The notes below the pieces were generated by a model, which saw nothing but the letters and a program-made list of their open reading frames with translations, had not been told where the DNA came from and did not search any database. From VMDH01 sp038108875 (GTDB taxonomy: Bacteria; Pseudomonadota; Gammaproteobacteria; Magnimaribacterales; D2472): a stretch of 61,953 nt of DNA. Both the position numbers and the translations under genes were made by a program. The stretch lies in the NCBI GenBank assembly GCA_038108875.1, contig JAYNII010000007.1, positions 1 through 61,953 of the forward strand, read 5' to 3'. Position 1 is the first letter of the stretch; each line of letters opens with the position of its first letter. Shown here piece by piece: positions 8,835 to 17,052 of the stretch.

Positions 8835-9858
8835 AAAGTTTAAAGATAAAAAGGTCAAAGATTTAATTACTGCTTTAGGGAGTTTTATCCTTAGCAAACA
8901 ATCTCAGGATGGGAGCATTCCAAGTTCAGATGACGGTTCTCACGATCCATGGGATCACTTGGAATCAGTCATGGGTTTGATTGTTGCGAAGGAGTATGAG
9001 GGAGCATTAGCTGGAATTAATTGGATGCTCAATGCACAGAATAGGGACGGCAGTTGGTACAACACCTATAAGGGCTCTAGACCCATTCATAAGAATAAGC
9101 AAAGCAATCACGCAGCTTATCTTGCGACCACTGTTTATCATTACTATCTAGCAACTAACGATTTCAGTATCATAGAGAAAACTTATCCCGCTTTAAAAAG
9201 CGGATATTCCTTTCTAAAGACCATGATTTCACCTACCGGAGCATTTGCTTGGAATATGGATGAAGATGGGATAATTGCTTCCGACTTTTTAATTGCAGGC
9301 AACAGCTCTATCTTTAAAAGTCTTGAGTGCTTATTTCATATTTCTCAACTTGCGCAAGATAAGCTTCTAGAGCACCAATGTATTGATGCTATGAAAGGTA
9401 TTAGGAAAGCATTTTGCGATATTAAGAATAATTTTGATCTAACACTTGATCGAAGTCGATTTTCTATGGATTTTTATTATCCAGCTCTCTGTGGCCTTCC
9501 TTTTGATGAAAAGATTTTCTTTAGAGCTTTCGAGGCATTTTACGTTCCAGGATTGGGTATTAAATGTGTAGTAGAGGAACCGTGGGTAACCGTTGCTGAA
9601 TCGTGTGAATGTGCTTTGGCATTATTAAAAATTGGTTATTCAAGAAAAGCCAAATTGTTACTTTCTGAGGTTTTTAAGATCAGTGATGAAGAAGATATTC
9701 CTTTTATGGGTTGGCAATATAGGGAACAAATCTTTTGGCCTGAGGAAAAACCAACATGGACAGCAGGAGCAATGCTTTTACTGTTAGATGCTCTGTATCA
9801 AGATACTTTGACTGCTAGGATATTTATGGATTCTATAGTTTTTGCAGACATACAATAG
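8821..9858 (+). CDS. Terpenoid-cyclase/prenyltransferase-like alpha-alpha barrel protein, function unknown
   Basis: About 345 residues, mostly helical, with repeats typical of (alpha/alpha)6 toroids: FILSKQSQDGSIPSSDDG near the N-terminus and NAQNRDGSWYN soon after. The latter fits the QxxxGxW motif of squalene cyclases and prenyltransferase beta subunits. I see no DxDD protonation motif, no signal peptide and no membrane segment, so a triterpene cyclase role is not supported; a glycan-binding or glycosidase-like barrel is equally possible. I chose the ATG at 8821 over an upstream TTG at 8803 because it gives the same 14-base overlap seen at the previous junction. The 3' end overlaps the convergent methyltransferase by 26 bases. 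Confidence 0.6.
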   Translation: MLVNKKFKDKKVKDLITALGSFILSKQSQDGSIPSSDDGSHDPWDHLESVMGLIVAKEYEGALAGINWMLNAQNRDGSWYNTYKGSRPIHKNKQSNHAAYLATTVYHYYLATNDFSIIEKTYPALKSGYSFLKTMISPTGAFAWNMDEDGIIASDFLIAGNSSIFKSLECLFHISQLAQDKLLEHQCIDAMKGIRKAFCDIKNNFDLTLDRSRFSMDFYYPALCGLPFDEKIFFRAFEAFYVPGLGIKCVVEEPWVTVAESCECALALLKIGYSRKAKLLLSEVFKISDEEDIPFMGWQYREQIFWPEEKPTWTAGAMLLLLDALYQDTLTARIFMDSIVFADIQ

Positions 9859-10444
9859 TATCTTCTCGATCAACTATGCTAAAACCTTCATTAATAGCTT
9901 CTTGCATAACTTTGTAGGGCGCAAGACCTCCTTTAGAGGAGTCTTCGTAAATGTCATGGAACACGATAACTCCACCTTCTGCAACATGTTCTTTCCAAGA
10001 ATGATAGTCTTCTAAAGCCGTTTCAAATGCATGGCCTCCATCAATAAATAGAAGGCCTAATTTTTCATTCCAAACTCCAGCTATGTCTCTCGATTTCCCT
10101 ATTAGAGGAAAGATTTTTGAAGATAAATTATTTTCTTGCAGGTTTTTTATTAGTATAGGTAGGGTATTTACTTGATTAAGATTCTTATCAAATATATCTC
10201 GGTCAAAATACTCTTGATCAGCTTGGTGTTCTTCTGATCCTATATGATGATCTAGAGTAAATACTTTCTGATTGCTATCCTTAAGTTCATAAGCCAGCAA
10301 ATGAGCGGATTTACCACAAAAGGAACCAATTTCTAGAGCAGGCCTGTTCAAACAAAATTTACCGCACCATTTCATTAAAGCTTTACCCTCATGCAGAGGC
10401 ATAAAGCCCTTTAGAGAAAAAATTTTCTCTAATGATTTATTCAT
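9833..10444 (-). CDS. Class I SAM-dependent methyltransferase (Methyltransf_24-like)
   Basis: 203 residues with a degenerate SAM motif I, ALEIGSFCGKSAHLLA at about residue 35, a following TLDHHIG strand and LLFIDGGHAFETALEDYHSW. The last is typical of the Methyltransf_24/CmcI-like group that modifies sugars or small molecules. GGVIVFHDIYED supplies a metal-type acidic site often seen in this group. It lies directly downstream of the acyltransferase-like gene, overlapping its last codons by 8 bases, and converges on the barrel gene with a 26-base overlap. A role in decorating LPS or another glycan is inferred from position only. Confidence 0.7.
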   Translation of the reverse strand: MNKSLEKIFSLKGFMPLHEGKALMKWCGKFCLNRPALEIGSFCGKSAHLLAYELKDSNQKVFTLDHHIGSEEHQADQEYFDRDIFDKNLNQVNTLPILIKNLQENNLSSKIFPLIGKSRDIAGVWNEKLGLLFIDGGHAFETALEDYHSWKEHVAEGGVIVFHDIYEDSSKGGLAPYKVMQEAINEGFSIVDREDTIVCLQKL

Positions 10445-11267
10445 ATACTTTTTTTCCTAAGCTAGATTTAAACCTTCTGTGTTGCCATAAATATTCCTCT
10501 GGATGTTTCTGAATACTTTTTTCAATTAATTCCATGATTTTTCTTTCAGAAAAATTACCTTTTACTTCAGTGATCTCAAGATTCAAAACAAGGTTCTCCA
10601 TCCATGAATCCAAAAGGAATACTTTACATCCTGTGATAATTTGGATCCTTTCAATGGTATCTATAGTGAAGCAATCAACTCCAAAAAATTCAGAAGCTTG
10701 AGCATTTTCTTTGCCGTAATCTTGGTCAATAGCGTATAAAATCATTTCTCTTTCCTTGAGCAGTTTTACTAATTTCCTAACCTCTTTCCTATCAATTGTT
10801 CCCTTAAGTGATTTTCTTCTTCCCCCATCTTGGAGTTTGTTTATGAGCACATTGTTATGCTTTCTACCCATACCGATGATGGGCCTATACAATCCAAATA
10901 TTCTTGCATCTAGTTCTAAGTGAAGACTGTGTTTAAAGATAATTAGTCCGCCTTGATCATTTTCCTGTAAGAGGTTAATTCCCATTACAGAGTGCGGAAC
11001 GTGTTTTTTGATTTTTTGATTGGACCAGAACCAAGCTATTGCTGTATCAAACAGAGATTGGCCAACATAATATGCATTATCTTTATAAAGCTTATCTCTA
11101 AAAATCTGATCTTTGTCTGGAAAACAAAGATCAATATTTTTTTTAGCAAACTTCATTCTTTTATTGCCTGAGATAAGGATGATTTTTCCAATCCATCTGC
11201 CAAGGTGTCTCTGTGCAGACCAGGGTAGGAAAGATAGAATTCTTAGGATTTGTATAACAATAATCAT
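10437..11267 (-). CDS. Lipid A biosynthesis acyltransferase family (LpxL/HtrB-like)
   Basis: Inner-membrane late acyltransferase that adds a secondary acyl chain to lipid A or a related acceptor. The 276-residue protein has a hydrophobic N-terminus, the catalytic HX4E (H113 to E118 in FKHSLHLELDAR), RKHNNVLINKLQDGGRR as the second block and the C-terminal YLWQHRRFK signature. It is somewhat shorter than E. coli LpxL (306). It sits back to back with waaA, a consistent LPS context. LpxL, LpxM and LpxP cannot be told apart from this sequence alone, so no symbol is given. Confidence 0.8.
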   Translation of the reverse strand: MIIVIQILRILSFLPWSAQRHLGRWIGKIILISGNKRMKFAKKNIDLCFPDKDQIFRDKLYKDNAYYVGQSLFDTAIAWFWSNQKIKKHVPHSVMGINLLQENDQGGLIIFKHSLHLELDARIFGLYRPIIGMGRKHNNVLINKLQDGGRRKSLKGTIDRKEVRKLVKLLKEREMILYAIDQDYGKENAQASEFFGVDCFTIDTIERIQIITGCKVFLLDSWMENLVLNLEITEVKGNFSERKIMELIEKSIQKHPEEYLWQHRRFKSSLGKKVYE

Positions 11268-11310
11268 TTTGATGGAGTCTATAATAGCCCTTATCGGAAA
11301 AAATTAATAA

Positions 11311-12537
11311 ATGCAGCTTTTTTTGTACAACTTTTTTTATTTGTTATGCATGCCTCTAATTTTTCTACATTTGTTTTATAAAGCCATTAAAGATTCCACT
11401 TATATAAAAGATCTAAAAAGTAGATTTGGATACATCGCGCATGCAAACACTCATCCTCTATGGATTCATGCTGTGAGTCTTGGAGAAGTTATTGGAGTTG
11501 AACCGCTAGTTAGAATTCTTGAAAAGGATAACGATATTGTCATCACTGTTACTACTGGCACTGGTTATAGAAAGGCTAAAGAAATTTTCTCTAGACATAG
11601 AGTTTCTTACGCACCCTGGGATTTTTCTTTGTGTGTGAAGTTATTTTTGAAAAGACTCTCACCTAAAGCACTTATTATTTTTGAGACTGAGATTTGGCCG
11701 AATATGATTTTGCAATCAAAGAAATTTGGGACAAAAATTGCTTTGGTTAATGGCAGGCTGAATGAAAAATCTTTTAGCCGCTATAAAACCGCTAAAGGTT
11801 TTTTTATTGATGTACTTCAAGCCATAGATATATATTGCGTTCAAACCCAAACACATCTGACAAGATTCGAACAACTTGGAGTAGATCCAAATAAGATTCG
11901 ATCACTTGGTTCAATGAAATTTGATATGCAATCGACCGCAGATAACTCTTTTTATGATTTTAGAAAATATGTTTTATTGGCTAGCACCCACTCTGACGAG
12001 GAAGAAAAGATCATTGATATCTTAACTAATCCCTCAATACAGATGAATTACAAGATGATCATATGTCCTAGACATCCTGAAAGAGCCCAAGAAGTTGCAA
12101 ATATCTGCCTTAACAAAGGCCTTAAAACAGCCTTATTTTCAAAAGTAACTAATCATCTTGCAATGTTAGAAGATGATGTCGTTCTCATTATGGATGAGAT
12201 TGGCTATTTACACTCACTATACAAAAACGCTCAATTTTGTATCTTAGGAGGATCATTCATAGCTCATGGTGGGCATAACATTATTGAGCCTGCATTCCAT
12301 CATTGTCCTGTAATCTCAGGTCCTCACTTCTTCAACTTTGAAGCCATATTCAATGAATTTATTGATGCAAAGGCATGTTTTATTGCGGATAATTATGCAG
12401 AACTTTTAGAACTAATTAGCAATCTCAGTATGGAAGATTTAGAGCAAGTTGCTCATAGAGCAAGCAATATTGTTCAACAACACAAAGGCTCAGCAGCAAA
12501 ACAAGCTGAGGTTGTACAGGAGGTAATTCAAAGATGA
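11311..12537 (+). CDS. waaA: 3-deoxy-D-manno-octulosonic acid transferase (Kdo transferase)
   Basis: WaaA (GT30) transfers Kdo from CMP-Kdo to lipid IVA, the first inner core step, at the inner membrane. The 408 residues include an N-terminal hydrophobic anchor (residues about 1-25), LWIHAVSLGEV with catalytic Glu59, the FETEIWPN motif and the C-terminal nucleotide-binding LGGSFIAHGGHNIIEP. Length is normal (E. coli 425). The ATGA overlap with the downstream PII gene suggests cotranscription. Whether it adds one or two Kdo residues is not visible. Confidence 0.93.
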   Translation: MQLFLYNFFYLLCMPLIFLHLFYKAIKDSTYIKDLKSRFGYIAHANTHPLWIHAVSLGEVIGVEPLVRILEKDNDIVITVTTGTGYRKAKEIFSRHRVSYAPWDFSLCVKLFLKRLSPKALIIFETEIWPNMILQSKKFGTKIALVNGRLNEKSFSRYKTAKGFFIDVLQAIDIYCVQTQTHLTRFEQLGVDPNKIRSLGSMKFDMQSTADNSFYDFRKYVLLASTHSDEEEKIIDILTNPSIQMNYKMIICPRHPERAQEVANICLNKGLKTALFSKVTNHLAMLEDDVVLIMDEIGYLHSLYKNAQFCILGGSFIAHGGHNIIEPAFHHCPVISGPHFFNFEAIFNEFIDAKACFIADNYAELLELISNLSMEDLEQVAHRASNIVQQHKGSAAKQAEVVQEVIQR

Positions 12538-12872
12538 AACTAATAACAGCCATAATAAAACCTTTTAAGCTAGAGGACGTAAAAAATGCTCTAGAAAATA
12601 TTGGAATTCGAGGTATGACAATTACTGAAGTAAAAGGGTTTGGAAGACAGAAAGGTCATACAGAATTATATCGTGGCGCAGAGTACGTCATAGATTTCCT
12701 CCCTAAATTAAAAATAGAGATTGCAGTGCATGACGAAATGTTAGATGAAATCATACAAACTATCCAAGCAGCAGCATCTACAGGAAAAATAGGAGATGGA
12801 AAAATTTTTGTCTCCACTTTAGAAAACGTAATTAGAATAAGAACAGGCGAGGTTGGTGAAGAGGCTTTATAA
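12534..12872 (+). CDS. glnB: Nitrogen regulatory protein P-II
   Basis: Trimeric cytoplasmic sensor of 2-oxoglutarate, ATP and glutamine that regulates nitrogen metabolism. The 112 residues carry the full T-loop with uridylylation Tyr51 in RGAEYVIDFLPK, the B-loop TGKIGDGKIFV and C-loop IRIRTGE. No amtB lies beside it, so the GlnB and GlnK subtypes cannot be separated; glnB is given by default. The location, between waaA (4-base overlap) and miaA (9-base gap), is not the usual nitrogen-gene context. Expression with cell-envelope and tRNA-modification genes is implied. Confidence 0.9.
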   Translation: MKLITAIIKPFKLEDVKNALENIGIRGMTITEVKGFGRQKGHTELYRGAEYVIDFLPKLKIEIAVHDEMLDEIIQTIQAAASTGKIGDGKIFVSTLENVIRIRTGEVGEEAL

Positions 12873-12881
12873 ATTTTTTCG

Positions 12882-13784
12882 ATGAAAGCCATTGTTCTCG
12901 CTGGGCCTACAGCTTCTGGTAAAACAAAAATCGCTGAGGCGTTACTAGATCGTTATCCTAATTTATTTAGGATCATTAGTGTTGATTCCGTGATGGTCTA
13001 TAGAGAATGCAATATTGGATCAGGCAAACCCACCCAAAAAGAACTTCTTCAATATCCCCATGAGTTGATTGATCATCTCTCTTTACCAGATATCTTCACT
13101 GCTTTTGATTTTTTGAAAACGTCTAATGCCTTGATTCAGCAAATTAAATCCCAAAATCAAGTTCCTTTATTTGTAGGCGGCAGCATGATGTATATCAATG
13201 CCCTTAAAAACGGTCTCTCCAATGATACCCAAGCAAGTCAAGTCTTGCGAAATGCATTGCGCGCTAAAGAGGAGTCCAATCCAGGAATCTTGCACAAGGA
13301 CTTGCTTGCATTAAATCCTCTCGAGGCAGAGAAGATTGCTGAGAATGATCTTGTAAGACTCATACGGGCAATAGAGCGTGCTACTATGCCATCCACTGGT
13401 GAAAAAATTAAGGGTTTAGCATCTTCAAAACTTCTCGAGATTGGCTTGGTTCCTCATGACAGGAGTGTTTTACATAAAAATATTGAACAACGCCAGCAAG
13501 AAATCATTTCCGCTGGATTGCTTCAAGAGTGCAAAAATATATTGACTAAACATGTGTTGCCAGCATTTCACCCAATTCAAAAAGCAGTTAATTACAAACA
13601 AGGCTTTCAGGTCATAAGGAATCAGATTCCAGAAGAAGAGTTATTCCAACAATCCTTGATTGCTACCAGACAACTTGCAAAAAAACAGTTAACTTGGATG
13701 CGTTCTTGGGGAAAGATGAAATTCTTTGATTTAATGGATGAAAGGAAGTTGTTCCAATATATTGAGAAATCCCTAGAAATATAG
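12882..13784 (+). CDS. miaA: tRNA dimethylallyltransferase
   Basis: Adds a dimethylallyl group to A37 of tRNAs that read UNN codons, using DMAPP from the isoprenoid pathway (dxs and ispA lie elsewhere in this window). The 300-residue protein has the P-loop AGPTASGKTKIA, ISVDSVMVYRECNIGSGKPT with the catalytic Asp, PLFVGGSMMYINAL and the tRNA-binding region AVNYKQGFQ. It is slightly shorter than E. coli MiaA (316). In most relatives hfq and hflX follow; here hflK is next after 72 bases. Confidence 0.95.
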   Translation: MKAIVLAGPTASGKTKIAEALLDRYPNLFRIISVDSVMVYRECNIGSGKPTQKELLQYPHELIDHLSLPDIFTAFDFLKTSNALIQQIKSQNQVPLFVGGSMMYINALKNGLSNDTQASQVLRNALRAKEESNPGILHKDLLALNPLEAEKIAENDLVRLIRAIERATMPSTGEKIKGLASSKLLEIGLVPHDRSVLHKNIEQRQQEIISAGLLQECKNILTKHVLPAFHPIQKAVNYKQGFQVIRNQIPEEELFQQSLIATRQLAKKQLTWMRSWGKMKFFDLMDERKLFQYIEKSLEI

Positions 13785-13856
13785 CAAAAGCTATTTAATT
13801 ATTTCAAAAAGACCCTATATTTACTTATATATATATCTACGTTTGAGGAAGATGAA

Positions 13857-14888
13857 ATGAATTGGGACAATAACCAAGATCCTTGGGGTAAAAAAAATCA
13901 GGATCCTCTTGATTTTGACGACCTTATGAAAAAATTTATGGGAGCATTTTCAGGGAAATCTGGAAGTAACGGTTCTACCCCGCCTTCTGGAATGAAGATG
14001 TCTTCCGGCAAGTTTTTAAGTTATTTTTTATTTGGTGCTTTAATTATCTATGCATCTATGTGCGTTTATCAAGTTGATACTTCTGAGCGAGCTGTAATTC
14101 TTAGATTTGGCAAATATTATCAAGAAACTGGTGAAGGTCTTAATTTTATGATTGCTGGTATAGATGAGAAATTCCAAGAAGATATTACCGTTACTAGACG
14201 CTTCTCACAGACAGCAAACATGCTTACAAGGGATGAAAACCTTGTTGATGTAACAGTGTCAGTTCAATACAGGATCAAGTCTCTCAAAGATTTTGTTTTG
14301 AATGTTAAAGATCCTGAATCTTCTCTTCGAGAAGCAACCGAAAGCGCTTTGCGTCATGTTGTTGGAGATAATACCTTAGAAGAAACACTCACAACAGGAA
14401 GGGAAGTCCTTGCTCAAAATGTCCAAACAAGACTGCAAAACTATCTAGATGCATATGGTACTGGCTTGAATGTTCAACAGGTTAACATAGAAAAAACTGA
14501 TCCTCCTGCTGCAGTTAAAGATGCCTTTGATGATGTGGTAGCTGCACGCGAAGATAAAGTTCGTCTGCAGAATGAAGCAGAGCGCTATGCGCTTTCAATA
14601 GTTCCAGAGGCAAGAGGTCAGGCAGTGGCAAGAATTCAAGCAGCCGAAGCTTATCAAGAAGAAGTTATCGCCAAAGCTGAAGGAGAAGTAGTTAGGTTTG
14701 AAAAACTATTAACTGAATACCGAAAAGCTCCAAAAGTCACTAGAGATAGGCTCTATCTGGATGCAATGCAAAGTGTGCTCTCAAACTCAACTAAGGTTAT
14801 GGTTGATGTTGAAGGCGGCAATAATTTATTGTACCTGCCACTAGATAAGATTATGGAGCAAAATAAGAAACCAGAGGACGAAAAGTAA
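13857..14888 (+). CDS. hflK: FtsH protease regulator HflK (SPFH/band 7)
   Basis: Inner-membrane protein that forms with HflC a large periplasm-facing cage around the FtsH protease. The 343 residues begin with a glycine/asparagine-rich cytoplasmic tail (MNWDNNQDPWGKKNQDP), then one transmembrane segment at about 53-70, an SPFH domain starting STSERAVILRFGKYYQETG-like, and a long coiled coil around DDVVAAREDKVRLQNEAERYA. The start at 13857 follows GAGGAAG by 5 bases; the nearer ATG at 13852 hits a stop at once. It is followed by hflC after one base. Confidence 0.94.
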   Translation: MNWDNNQDPWGKKNQDPLDFDDLMKKFMGAFSGKSGSNGSTPPSGMKMSSGKFLSYFLFGALIIYASMCVYQVDTSERAVILRFGKYYQETGEGLNFMIAGIDEKFQEDITVTRRFSQTANMLTRDENLVDVTVSVQYRIKSLKDFVLNVKDPESSLREATESALRHVVGDNTLEETLTTGREVLAQNVQTRLQNYLDAYGTGLNVQQVNIEKTDPPAAVKDAFDDVVAAREDKVRLQNEAERYALSIVPEARGQAVARIQAAEAYQEEVIAKAEGEVVRFEKLLTEYRKAPKVTRDRLYLDAMQSVLSNSTKVMVDVEGGNNLLYLPLDKIMEQNKKPEDEK

Positions 14889-14889
14889 C

Positions 14890-15762
14890 ATGAGCAAAAG
14901 TTTTAATTTATTAGTATTAGCAGGTTTATTGATTGGGCTCGTCGTTAACAGTATTTACATTGTTAACGAGAAAGAGAAGGCCATTGTGTTTCAGTTTGGA
15001 GAGGCCATTAAGCCAAACGTTCCTGTTGGCATTCACTTTAAGTTGCCTTTGATACAAAACGTTAAAAAATTTGATGCTCGGCTTCAAACGCTTGATGAGG
15101 AAGCAGATAGAATCCTCACTATTGAGAGTAAATATTTAATGGTCGATTCCTTTGTAAAATACAAAATTATCGATGTTTTAACTTTTTATCGAGCAACGAG
15201 TGGCAGTTTTTTGAACTTAAATAATTTGCTTGCGCAGAGAACAGAATTTGAGCTTAAAAATCAATTCGGTAAGAGAACCGTTACCGAACTTGTGTCGGGT
15301 GAAAGGGATGAATTAATGAGAACCATGCGAAAAAATTTAGGTACATCGGTTTCTGATTTGGGTATCGAGGTTATTGATTTTAGAGTTAAACAAATAGATT
15401 TACCTCCTGAATTGAGTAATTCTGTTTACCAGAGGATGAGAACGGAGAGAACCAGATTGGCAGAAGAATTAAGATCTGAAGGAAAAGAGATGTCTAATGA
15501 AATCAGGTCCAAGGCAGACAAACAACAAGTTATCATTCTTGCAGACGCATATAAAGAAGCAGAACAGATCAAGGGTGAGGGCGACGCCAAGGCAGCTGCT
15601 ATTTATGCAGATGCATTCTCAAAAGATCCTGAGTTTTACGAATTTACGAGAAGCATAAAAGGTTATACCTCTACTTTTAAGGAAAAATCTGATGTAATGC
15701 TGATTGATCCAAAGTCTGACTATTTCAAATACTTGAATAAATCTGATGGCGCTAAGCCATAA
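14890..15762 (+). CDS. hflC: FtsH protease regulator HflC (SPFH/band 7)
   Basis: Partner of HflK in the FtsH-HflKC membrane complex. The 290-residue protein has an N-terminal membrane segment (about residues 6-24) and an SPFH domain starting YIVNEKEKAIVFQFGEAI. A central helical region follows (VYQRMRTERTRLAEELRSEG) with the conserved GEGDAKAAAIYADAF near the C-terminus. It starts one base after the hflK stop, so the two are one operon. Relatives often have hisZ between hflC and purA; here purA follows directly after 4 bases. Confidence 0.94.
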   Translation: MSKSFNLLVLAGLLIGLVVNSIYIVNEKEKAIVFQFGEAIKPNVPVGIHFKLPLIQNVKKFDARLQTLDEEADRILTIESKYLMVDSFVKYKIIDVLTFYRATSGSFLNLNNLLAQRTEFELKNQFGKRTVTELVSGERDELMRTMRKNLGTSVSDLGIEVIDFRVKQIDLPPELSNSVYQRMRTERTRLAEELRSEGKEMSNEIRSKADKQQVIILADAYKEAEQIKGEGDAKAAAIYADAFSKDPEFYEFTRSIKGYTSTFKEKSDVMLIDPKSDYFKYLNKSDGAKP

Positions 15763-15766
15763 TTAG

Positions 15767-16984
15767 ATGAGTGCTACTCTAATCTTGGGTCTTCAATGGG
15801 GCGATGAAGGCAAAGGTAAGATAGTTGATGCATTGAGTAAAGATGCAGATATAGTTTGCAGATTTCAAGGTGGCCATAATGCCGGACATACCCTTAAGGT
15901 AAACAACGAAAAAAGGGTATTGCACCTTATTCCCTCAGGTATATTGCATCCTCGGATAACCTGTGTCATTGGCAACGGAGTAGTGTTATCGCTTCACTCG
16001 TTGCTGCATGAGATCGAAAATCTGCAAATGACTGGTATTAATTTCACTGATCGCTTTTTCATTTCAAAGAATTGTTCTCTAATTTTAGCTAGCCACGTGG
16101 CAATTGACCAAGCTCGAGACAAACACGAAGGCATCGGAACCACAGGCAGAGGTATTGGTCCTGCTTACGAGGACAAAGTTGCCAGAAGGTCTATTAGACT
16201 TGGAGATTTATTTGATGAGGAAACGCTCCCGGCAAAACTAGAAAAACTAGTGAGCTATCACAACACTGTCTTACAGGAGATCTACCAAGCTAAGCCAGTT
16301 GATGTTAAATCCATCAGTGAAGAACTCCAAGCCCAAAGAGAAAAGTTAAAACCCTTTATTGCAGATGTTACAGAGCTTTTGAAAACTAGTTACAACTTGG
16401 GAAAAAAAATAATTTTTGAAGGAGCGCAGGGTTCGATGCTTGATATTGATCATGGCTCCTATCCTTATGTAACTTCTTCATCAACTACTGCAGGTGGCGT
16501 GGTATCTGGCTCAGGGTTTGGTGCCAGGAATATTACAAGAACCATTGGTATTATTAAAGCTTATTGCACCAGGGTTGGAGCAGGACCTTTTCCTACTGAA
16601 TTATTTGATCAGGCTGGCAGACATATGGCAACAATTGGCAATGAATTTGGATCCACCACCGGAAGACCAAGGCGTTGTGGCTGGCTCGATTTAAAAGCTT
16701 TGGAACAAATTGTTTTTACGAATTCAATTTCCGAGTTATGTATTACTAAACTGGATGTATTGACAGGTTTAGATACCATCAATGTTTGCATAGATTACGA
16801 TCATGATAACAAACCTGTCTACCAGTCCTTTCCTGGGTGGACAGAAAATATTGAGACTTGTGGAGAGTTTTCCAATTTACCCCAGGCCGCTCAACAGTAT
16901 CTTGCATACATTCAAGATTTCCTCGGCATTCCCATCAAGCTTATTTCAGTAGGCCCCGAAAGAGAAAGTATCTTTTCTAAATAA
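15767..16984 (+). CDS. purA: Adenylosuccinate synthetase
   Basis: GTP-dependent condensation of IMP and aspartate, the committed step to AMP. The 405-residue protein opens with the GTP-binding LGLQWGDEGKGKIVD loop, has FQGGHNAGHT, the GTTGRGIGPAYEDK IMP-binding segment, FEGAQGSMLDIDHGSYPYVTSS and the C-terminal KLDVLTGLD guanine-recognition motif. It is about 25 residues shorter than E. coli PurA (432), without loss of a motif. It ends the miaA-hflK-hflC-purA block, whose order is standard apart from the missing hfq and hflX. Confidence 0.96.
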   Translation: MSATLILGLQWGDEGKGKIVDALSKDADIVCRFQGGHNAGHTLKVNNEKRVLHLIPSGILHPRITCVIGNGVVLSLHSLLHEIENLQMTGINFTDRFFISKNCSLILASHVAIDQARDKHEGIGTTGRGIGPAYEDKVARRSIRLGDLFDEETLPAKLEKLVSYHNTVLQEIYQAKPVDVKSISEELQAQREKLKPFIADVTELLKTSYNLGKKIIFEGAQGSMLDIDHGSYPYVTSSSTTAGGVVSGSGFGARNITRTIGIIKAYCTRVGAGPFPTELFDQAGRHMATIGNEFGSTTGRPRRCGWLDLKALEQIVFTNSISELCITKLDVLTGLDTINVCIDYDHDNKPVYQSFPGWTENIETCGEFSNLPQAAQQYLAYIQDFLGIPIKLISVGPERESIFSK

Positions 16985-17052
16985 TTATTATTTGCTTGCT
17001 CTTATGAGGAAGGCTATAGTTTCTAACAATTTCAAAAATATTAGGGGGCCTA

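Noticed and set aside
8821..9858. Squalene-hopene cyclase
   Set aside because: Only about half the usual length and no DxDD protonation motif, despite QW-like repeats.
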